DNA of 64,000 bases, taken from contig OY992539.1 of the NCBI GenBank assembly GCA_963921195.1, forward strand, positions 210,556,035 through 210,620,034, read 5' to 3'. A program made the translations under genes and the position numbers. The notes under the pieces were generated by a model. The model ran no database searches. It had not been told where the DNA came from and was given only the letters and a program-made list of their open reading frames with translations. This stretch comes from Pegoplata infirma. Lineage: Eukaryota; Arthropoda; Insecta; Diptera; Anthomyiidae. The number at the start of each line of letters is the position of its first letter. Position 1 is the first letter of the stretch. This document shows positions 57,154 through 64,000 of the stretch, in pieces.

Positions 57154-59215
57154 TTGTTTATGTTTAGGAACAAACTGATAATAATAATAAGAAGAAAATC
57201 TAGTAGATTTGAAAATTTTGGGTACTTTGTAACAAAACGGAAAAGATTTGCAGGATTTTTTGAATTTTTAGAAATGTTTGTAATAGGTTTTTGTTGGGAC
57301 CAGTTATTGAATATTATTAGAAATGTAGGTTATGCTTGGGACCAGAATAAGGAAAATAATAATTATAAAATCTTGTAGATTTGTTTATCTTAAGGAACAA
57401 AATGATATTAATAATAAGAAAATCGGGTAGATTTAAAAAATCTGGGTACTTTGTAACAAAACGGAAAAGATTTGCGGAAGTTTTTGAATTTTTAAAAATA
57501 TTTGTAATAGGTTTTTATTGGGACCACTTTTTAAGTTTTTAGAAATGTTCGTAACGGATTTTTATTGGGAACAGAAAAAAAGTTTATAATAATTATAAAA
57601 TATTGTAGATTTGTTTATGTTAAGAAACAAAATGATAATAATAACTATAAAATCTAGTAGATTTGATTTTAGTACTTTGCAACAAATCGGAAAATATTTG
57701 CAGGAGTTTTTGAATTTTTACAAAATGTTCGTAATAGGTTTTTATTGGGATCAGTTTTTGAGTTTTTAGAAATGTTCGTAATAGGTTTTGACTGAAACCA
57801 GAAAAAAAGATAATAATAACACTGCGTGACAAAACTAACCACTATTTTAGAAAACAAGAGGTACGACCATCATTTCTATATATTTCGGACATGCTGAATC
57901 GAATGGCGTACTCCGTTTTTCGATGTATGGTACAGTTTTCTTGCAAAATGTCATTAAAGATTGGATGATTTTCAGCTGCTTTTTTAACAAACAAATTTCC
58001 AAAGCTAACGATTTTTAAATGCTATGGCATGGAAAACAAAGATATAACTTGTAGCAATATTTCTAATGTAAATTTGGTTTAAAGCTTTTCATCTTAAGCC
58101 CTTAAAATCGCGGATTTCTTAATTTTTTTACGTTTTCGCGAAATTAACCCCTAAATTGGTCTCTGATAAAAAAATTGCATTTTGTGGATCATAAAGGTAC
58201 CCATGACACTACGAATAGTGAACAAAAAACATATATGTTATGTGGACCATCATGATGAAAATCGCGAAAAACCGTTTTTTTGTATATGGCAGCATCACTT
58301 TACGAGATGATTTAAGGCCCCATCTTTTAGTATATAATGTGGGAACCTTAAATAATGAACTGGCCCAAAATTTGTCCAAAAAAGTTTTTATTTGCAAAAG
58401 TTATCTTAACAAAAACTATAATTATTGCATGGAAAACACTGAAATATTAGTTTTTGTTAAGATAACTTTTGCAAATGAAAACTTTTTTGGCCAAATTTTT
58501 GGTGAGTTAGTTGTTTAAGGTTACCACATTATATACTAAAAGATGGAGCCTTAAATCACCTCGTAAAGTAATGCTGCCATATACAAAAAAACGTTTTTTC
58601 GTGATTTTCATCATGATGGTCCATATAATATAGCTGTTTTTTCCCACTATTCGTATTGTTAGGTATGCCTTTTTGATTCACTAAAAGCAAGTTTTTTATC
58701 AAAGTACAATATGGTTGTTAATTTCGCGAAAACATTAAAAAATTGAGAAATTCGCGAATTTAATGACTTAAGATGAAAAGCTTTAAACCAAATTTGCATA
58801 AGAAATATTGTTACAAGTCATATCTTTGTTTTCCATGCCATAAAATTTATAAATCATTAACTTTGCAAAATTTTTTTGTTAAAAAACTGTCTCTAAATCA
58901 ACAAATCTTTAACGACATTTTGCAAGCAAACTGTACCATACATCGAAAAACGGAGTACGCCATTCGAATCAGCATGTCCGAAATATATGGAAATGATGGT
59001 CGTAATTCTTGTTTATTTTTTAGTATTCCGCAGTGTAATTATAAAATCTTGTGGATTCGGAAAATCTGGGTATTTTGTAAGAAAACGGAAAAGATTTGCG
59101 GGAGTTTTTGAATTTTTAGAAATATTTGTAATAGGTTTTGATTGGGACCAATTTTTGATTTTTTAGAAATGTTCGTAATATGTTTTGATTGGGATCAGAA
59201 GAGAAGGAAAGTATA
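57154..59215. repeat. About 228-bp tandem repeat, four copies, split by a foldback element
   Basis: Copies begin near 57166, 57392 and 57623 (AGGAACAAAATGATA..). The fourth resumes at 59036 after the insertion (TAATTATAAAATCTTGTGG). Shared words are AACGGAAAAGATTTGC and TTCGTAATAGGTTTT. Decayed relatives of the latter occur at about 61285, 61745 and 62612. Open frames here are short and not conserved. Confidence 0.85.
57830..59035. mobile_element. Foldback element copy 2 (TAA duplication, Harbinger-type)
   Basis: Same element as 34720-35934 in opposite orientation: the CACTGCGTGACAAAAC end is on the left here and the inverse of CACTGCGGAATACTAAAAAA on the right. It is flanked by TAA on each side, and the neighbouring tandem unit (GATAATAATAACTATAAAAT at about 57632) shows the empty site. 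Confidence 0.87.
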
Positions 59216-61794
59216 TCATTAGTAGACCAAACCCCCCGAAGTGTTTTGAAAACTCAGCTCGAGTTATTTTTTTCATGTCCCACTGAAGTTTTCAATTTCT
59301 TTTAAAGGTGTTTGATTGCACAAAACGTGTTTAAAGTTTTCAATTGAAAATTATTTTCTTTTGAAAAATGTCATATAAAATGTGATAGTTGCGTAAGAGT
59401 GGCAAACTGTGATATTATTTTTTAACCTGTGTTTTTAATTTATTTTTTTGTTTTAAATGTTTTGTGTTTTATGTAAAATGTATAAATTTATAATTTAATG
59501 TGAGAAGAAGTTAAAAATTTACAAAACCCCTGAGGATGTCAACAAATAATTGACGATACGTTGGAAGAAATCCATTTATTTTATAAGCGGCAGTGTTTTT
59601 GTATGACAAATAAGTTCTAATTTTGATCGTACGGGCATTTTTTTATTATCCTAGGCCTAAAACTTATGTGGTACAAATTTGAGATCAATCGGATTAAATT
59701 TACCCGTGGCACCTGGCGATCAAAATTTTGGACTTTGGAAAATTAGAAAAAATAAAATAAAAATGTCTTGCGACACATATTTATAATTATTCAACGGTTT
59801 TCGAGATATTGTTATTTGAAATTTAAAAAAAATTCCGGTTTTCCTACGCTCAAGATTTTTTTTCCAAAGGTCTCAAAATTTATTTTCCTTGACCCTTTCA
59901 TAGAGTATGAGACGATATTTTATTTAAACTTAAGTTTAGCCAAATCCGATCATTTTAACCTGTGGGTGCTAAAATTTTGACGCGATCAAAATTTTGGATT
60001 TTTGGAAAATGTCCCCAAAAATTTTTGATTTTTGAAAAAAAATAGAAATAAAAATACATTATTTTGGCATGCTGACTGAATACGAATTAGAAAAAATTTC
60101 TGAAATCGGTCAAGCGGTTTTCGAGTTTATAATCTGTCAAGAAATTTTCAAAAATAGCGGGTTTTCCCAATATTCAAGAAATTTTGTGTAACAAATTTAT
60201 TTTTTTCCATTGACTCCCTTCATAAAGCATGATACAAACTTTCACTTAAACATAAATTGGACCAATTCAAAACATTTTAACCCATTGTGATCTTCGATCA
60301 ATATTTAAAGTTTTAGGTGAAAATTTTCTAAAATACCAAAACCTTGATCAAGGGCCGTCACGGGTTAAAATAATCAGATTTGGCTCCAATTTATTTTAAA
60401 TGAAAATTTATCACAAGCTTTTTGAAGGGTCAAGGAAAAAAATTTAGAGATTTTTTTTTAGCGATCGAATGAAGCCCGTCATTTTTTGCAAATTTCAATT
60501 GGCGATATCTCGAAAACCGTTAGACCGATTTTAAAAAACTTTTTATATATCACCTTTTCTATCAAACAGCACGAGAAAATGGGTATTTTTTGACCAGGTG
60601 TCTTCAGATTTTTTTCATATTGTGTATAATGATACCCCTATGGAGCCATTTAAACGTTCCCATTTATAGTTTTATTAAATTCCAAAAACTCGTGATTTTA
60701 TTCGCGATTTTCGGTTTTTTTAAAAATCACGCAAAAATGAAAAAGTGGTGTAGTTTAAAGATCTATAACTTCTTAAGTAAATATCGAATTTTTTTATTTG
60801 AAATTAAAAGCTAAAGTCCTCTACTTTTAACGGAAAAGTTAAAAAAAAATTTGTCATTAAAAAATGCATTATAAATGCAAATGCATTTTTGGAGTGCATT
60901 TTCGTCAACTTTTACCCCTTTTAATTTTTTTTTTTAGTTTTAGGTCTAGTAGAATCAAAATTTGCCTGAAGAATTGAAAAATTTAAAGTTGAAGAAAAAA
61001 TGCAACTAAAAAAAGGACTCGAGCTAAATTTTCAAAATCCTTCGGGGATACTGGTTAACTAATAATTTTTTTTGGTCCCATTGAAAATTGCACAGTGTCA
61101 TGAGACTAAAAAAAATTTCGGGTACTTTTTAGAAAAAAGCCTCTTTTTAACTTAATGGAAAATTTTTGCTGGAGTTTGTAAAATTAAGTATAGTTCGTAA
61201 TAGGTTTTAATTATGGACCAAAAAAAATCCGGTTTTGTTTTTTTTGAAAAGTGGAAGTTATTCCAGAGTTTGAATTTTTATAAATGTTTGTAATAGGTTT
61301 TGTTGAGAAGGCTTTGAAAAATTTTCTATTACACTGTTTAACACGAAAATGTAATTGGCTTGAGGCAAAAAAATTCAAGTACCCCAATAGTTCACTAAAA
61401 CCCCCAAAGGATTTGGGTCACGTACTACCAGTTTTTCTTTTATGGCCCACTGAAATTTTTTCAAAGGCTTGCGGAATAAGTAAAGTAAATGATGTAAATA
61501 TTTATATTTCTGAGCTAAGTAATGTGCTTAGATGTCTTTAGTAAAATTTTATGGTGCTTCTTTTCATAGGACTTATTAGCCCTCTATCGCTAATTTGAAG
61601 GGGTAATTTAAGTACTTTTTCAAAAACTGTCACAGAAGTACACTAAAGCGTGCATTTAGGGTTAAAATGTTCTGCGACAAATTTCACAAATCATTTTAAT
61701 TTGATTTAAGAAAAAATTCACCACAAATTGAACTTTTATAAATGTTCGTAATAGGTTTTGATGAAGAAATTTTTTAATTTAGTTTAGTTTTTTT
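59216..61794. other. Gene-free DNA with diverged repeats
   Basis: 59660-60540 holds three or four decayed segments with CGATCAAAATTTTGGA, TTTTCGAGATAT and AATCCGATCATTTTAACC. 59228-59310 and 61386-61470 resemble one another (CCCCCGAAG / CCCCCAAAGG, later CCCACTGAA). An 85-codon open frame at 61284-61541 has no recognised features. No gene is supported. Confidence 0.5.
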
Positions 61795-62590
61795 TATACC
61801 CTCCACTCTAGTGATAGAGGGTATTTATAAGTTTGTCATTCCGTTTGTAACACCTCGAAATATTGGTCTAAGACCCCATAAAGTATATATATTCATGATC
61901 CTCGTTCGATTCTAAGACTATCTAGCGATGTCCGTCCGTCCGTCTGTCTGATGAAAAGAAGCTAACTTTTGAAAGAGACTCCTAAAGTTTGGCATATATG
62001 TTGGGCATTTACCAGGTCAGGTTGGTATTCCAATCTAGCGAAATCGGTCCAGTGGTTCAAAAGTTATGAGCAAAAGAGTGAATTTCGGAAAGGGTTTTTC
62101 GTGAATTTAAGAGATAAAAACACGATAACTTTCTAAAGGCAATTCTGAGGATGCTGAAGCTTGGCATACATATTTTTCGTTCCCCTGGGCTAGTTCATAT
62201 TGAATTTCAGCCAATTCGGTTTAGTGGTTCAAAAGTTATTAGCAAAACCGTAAATTTCAGATTCGCTTCACCTTAAATTCACGTGTTGAAAACCCGTTAA
62301 ACATGTTTTAAAAACATTGGTAAGTCACAAAAATATTTTACAACGCATTTTGATCACTTAAAAATATTTTTACACAAAGACAAAAAAAATATACACTCAA
62401 AAAAATTTTACACTCAAAAAAAAAATTTTTTTTTCAAAAATTACTAAAAAAAAGTTTTTTTTACACAAAATAAAATAATTCTGATCAAAAATGTTATTTT
62501 TTCACGTTAGAAAATTTACTATCACTTTAAAAGGGCATTGGGGAGGGTATTTATAGATTCGGCCAAGTCGAATTTAACTTTCTACTTGTT
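61795..62590 (+). mobile_element. DINE-1/INE-1-like interspersed element
   Basis: Begins TATACCCTCCACTCTAGTGA, with a short hairpin ending in GAGGGTATT. It continues TTTGTCATTCCGTTTGTAAC, CCCATAAAGTATATATATTC and the GTCCGTCCGTCCGTCTGTCT run, and ends with GGAGGGTATTTATAGATTCG, GCCAAGTCGAA and a TTTCTACTTGTT terminus. This order is that of the Helitron-derived DINE-1/INE-1 elements abundant in flies. It appears near full length and is non-coding. The assignment is from remembered family structure. Confidence 0.72.
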
Positions 62591-63303
62591 TATTTTAAAG
62601 ACTTTATTAAAGTTCGTAATAGGTTTTAATTAGAAAACTTTTAATTTTTGTTCAACCATTTTAAACAATCAACTGTTATCTGTGACCTTGCAAAATATTT
62701 CAGTTGTTCAAAACTTTCACAAACAAAATTTGCTTTCGAAACAACAAAACTTTTCCAAATTTTATAAAAATATTCAAACAACAGAATTTTTAAAGGTTAG
62801 TCTTATATATCAACATTAGTCAAATTCTAAAAATATTTTTTCTCTGTTTTGAAAAAAAAAAATTAAAATAAAATAACTAAAAATAAGAATTTTAAAATAC
62901 ACAAAGATCGTAGATTTAAAATTTGTTATTTAAAAAGTAATCATAGTCTATTACTTAAGTAATTAAATCAATCAAAAAATTAATCAATATGGAAATTTTT
63001 AACGAACACTCAATTATTTGTTTAATTGTCTACAATTAATAAAGTTGTACTAGTGAATATTTTTTTAATTGATTCAATTACACAAGTAATTGACTTAAAT
63101 TTTTTTTCAACAACAATTTTAGTAAAATTTGTATCTGTTAATTTTTTTCCTGTGTTTTAACTGAAAAATATTACCTTTTTATAAATTTGTTTTGTTTAGT
63201 TTCATTATGAGTATTTAAAGCTTAAAAAAAGTTTTTTTTTTGTTTTTAAGAGTATTTTTTAACTTAAAATTTTTTAAATCAATTAATTTTGTTGCAAGAT
63301 TAT
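62591..63303. other. Downstream flank of the rdgC-type gene
   Basis: AT-rich; probably includes the 3' UTR of the minus-strand gene. No clear AATAAA (TTTATT on the plus strand) was found close to the stop. 62930-63120 has AATTAATT / TTGATTGAATT inverted words. Confidence 0.45.
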
Positions 63304-63428
63304 TTAACGTTGTAGTGTATTTGACTCACAATCATTAGGATCTATGTCGGCATCACAATCTTCATCGACTGAGGGTAAACGCTGTTTCTTAAGTTCAGCT
63401 TCAGCCAATGCTACAGAAGTACTGTGTT
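63304..63428 (-). CDS. rdgC: rdgC/PPEF-type phosphatase, last coding exon
   Basis: 125 bases on the minus strand after an acceptor CCAAAG, ending at TAA (63306-63304). It encodes a 40-residue tail, KHSTSVALAEAELKKQRLPS followed by an acidic stretch (DEDCDADIDPND) and CESNTLQR. It has no domain of its own; the phase (one base carried over from 63529) joins it to the EF-hand exon. Confidence 0.75.
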
Positions 63429-63528
63429 CTTTGGAAGAAAAAAATATATTTTTTTATTTTTATTATGAAAATTAGAAAATTTAGCACATATTTTGGATTA
63501 AACCCCCTAAAAACTTCAATAAACTTAC

Positions 63529-63789
63529 TTCTTTCCCCCTTCCTTTGTTTCTTATCCTCATCTGTACTTGCACCATCTTTTCCTGTTGTAGATGCTCTTC
63601 TACCACCACTATTTTTAGCTTGCTCACATAACCGGAATGCTTCTAAGAATTCATTGAGATCAACTAAACCATCTTTATTTAAATCCATCATACGACACAT
63701 ATCGAGCAATTTTTCACGGGTATTTGTGCCGGGTAAGTGTTTTTCGAGTAAGTCACAGGCATCACTAAATTCATTGAGGGTTATGCAAC
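63529..63789 (-). CDS. rdgC: rdgC/PPEF-type Ser/Thr phosphatase, EF-hand exon
   Basis: 261 bases on the minus strand between TTCCAG (acceptor, at 63790-63795) and GTAAGT (donor, at 63528-63523). It begins in the second half of one EF-hand loop (GCITLNEFSDA), then carries a complete EF hand, DLNKDGLVDLNE, followed by FLEAFRLCEQ. That pairing of EF hands and the NEFLEAFRL ending is characteristic of the C-terminus of PPEF phosphatases, of which fly rdgC (retinal degeneration C) is the founding member. That enzyme dephosphorylates rhodopsin in photoreceptors and is calcium/calmodulin regulated. A charged Ser/Thr/Lys linker (GRRASTTGKDGAST and on) follows. The catalytic domain lies beyond the right edge, so phosphatase activity is inferred from the tail only. 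Confidence 0.85.
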
Positions 63790-64000
63790 CTGGAAAAATA
63801 ATATTTTTGAAATAAAAATAAAAAAAGTTAAAAAAAAAATCAAAATCGCTTCGGCCTAAAAAGCATGGTTTTCAAAGAGTTTAAGGGCAGGGGATGTTTT
63901 AAATGGATTTTTTTATTTTTCACATTCGGTCTAAAACTGTTAACAAATTTTATATGTGTTATACACATGAAGTGAGTAAAAACACACAATAAGTGTAAAA
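63790..64000 (-). other. Intron of the rdgC-type gene (incomplete)
   Basis: No further exon is visible up to the window edge; the next upstream exon, ending in the first half of the EF loop, must lie beyond 64000. Confidence 0.6.

Noticed and set aside
61284..61541. 85-codon open frame near the DINE-1-like element
   Set aside because: No recognisable motif; lies among diverged TTCGTAATAGGTTTT repeats.

Overview
The window is very AT-rich eukaryotic DNA with spliced genes (GT..AG introns), a dense load of transposon remnants and long minisatellite arrays. The gene content (a CUB-domain membrane protein, a CFAP157-like axonemal coiled-coil protein, and a PPEF/rdgC-type phosphatase with EF hands) and the dispersed repeats (a DINE-1/INE-1-like element carrying the GTCCGTCCGTCCGTCTGTCT motif) point to a higher fly, most likely a calyptrate such as a blow fly. 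The species is an inference.

Layout. 1-7.0 kb: a degenerate 36-bp minisatellite, then a 4.9-kb nearly perfect 36-bp array (2005-6922). 7.14-8.99 kb: an intronless CFAP157-like gene on the + strand. 9.6-37.45 kb: six exons of one + strand gene for a CUB-domain, single-pass transmembrane protein. Its 5' exons are not visible here. If they lie upstream, the CFAP157-like gene is nested in one of its introns. The 19.5-kb intron holds a terminal-inverted-repeat (TIR) element with a tRNA-like piece, more 36-bp arrays in both orientations, a 5'-truncated LINE split by a small TIR element, a foldback element with an 8-bp target duplication, and a dispersed family centred on GGGCGCCATTTT. The 5.8-kb intron holds a second 8-bp-duplication foldback and a foldback flanked by TAA. 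37.5-38.9 kb: a TA-flanked TIR element filled with a 35-bp palindromic minisatellite.

40.98-54.7 kb is a higher-order repeat: four monomer types (A, B, C, D) of about 330-400 bp run in A-B-C-(D) order, and a 3.75-kb foldback sits in one C monomer with a TTA duplication. 55.5-57.0 kb is a tandem duplication. 57.15-59.2 kb is a roughly 228-bp tandem repeat split by a second copy of the TAA-flanked foldback. 61.8-62.6 kb is a DINE-1-like element. At the right edge (63304-63789, minus strand) are the last two coding exons of an rdgC/PPEF-type phosphatase, so this gene and the CUB gene converge across about 26 kb of repeats.

The most unusual feature is a shared design among the minisatellites. 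Each unit is built on a perfect or near-perfect palindrome (22 bp in the 36-bp families, with a 14-bp spacer that differs by array). Two of the palindromic minisatellites lie inside TIR-bounded elements. No bacterial-type operon, CRISPR array or confident functional RNA gene was seen.
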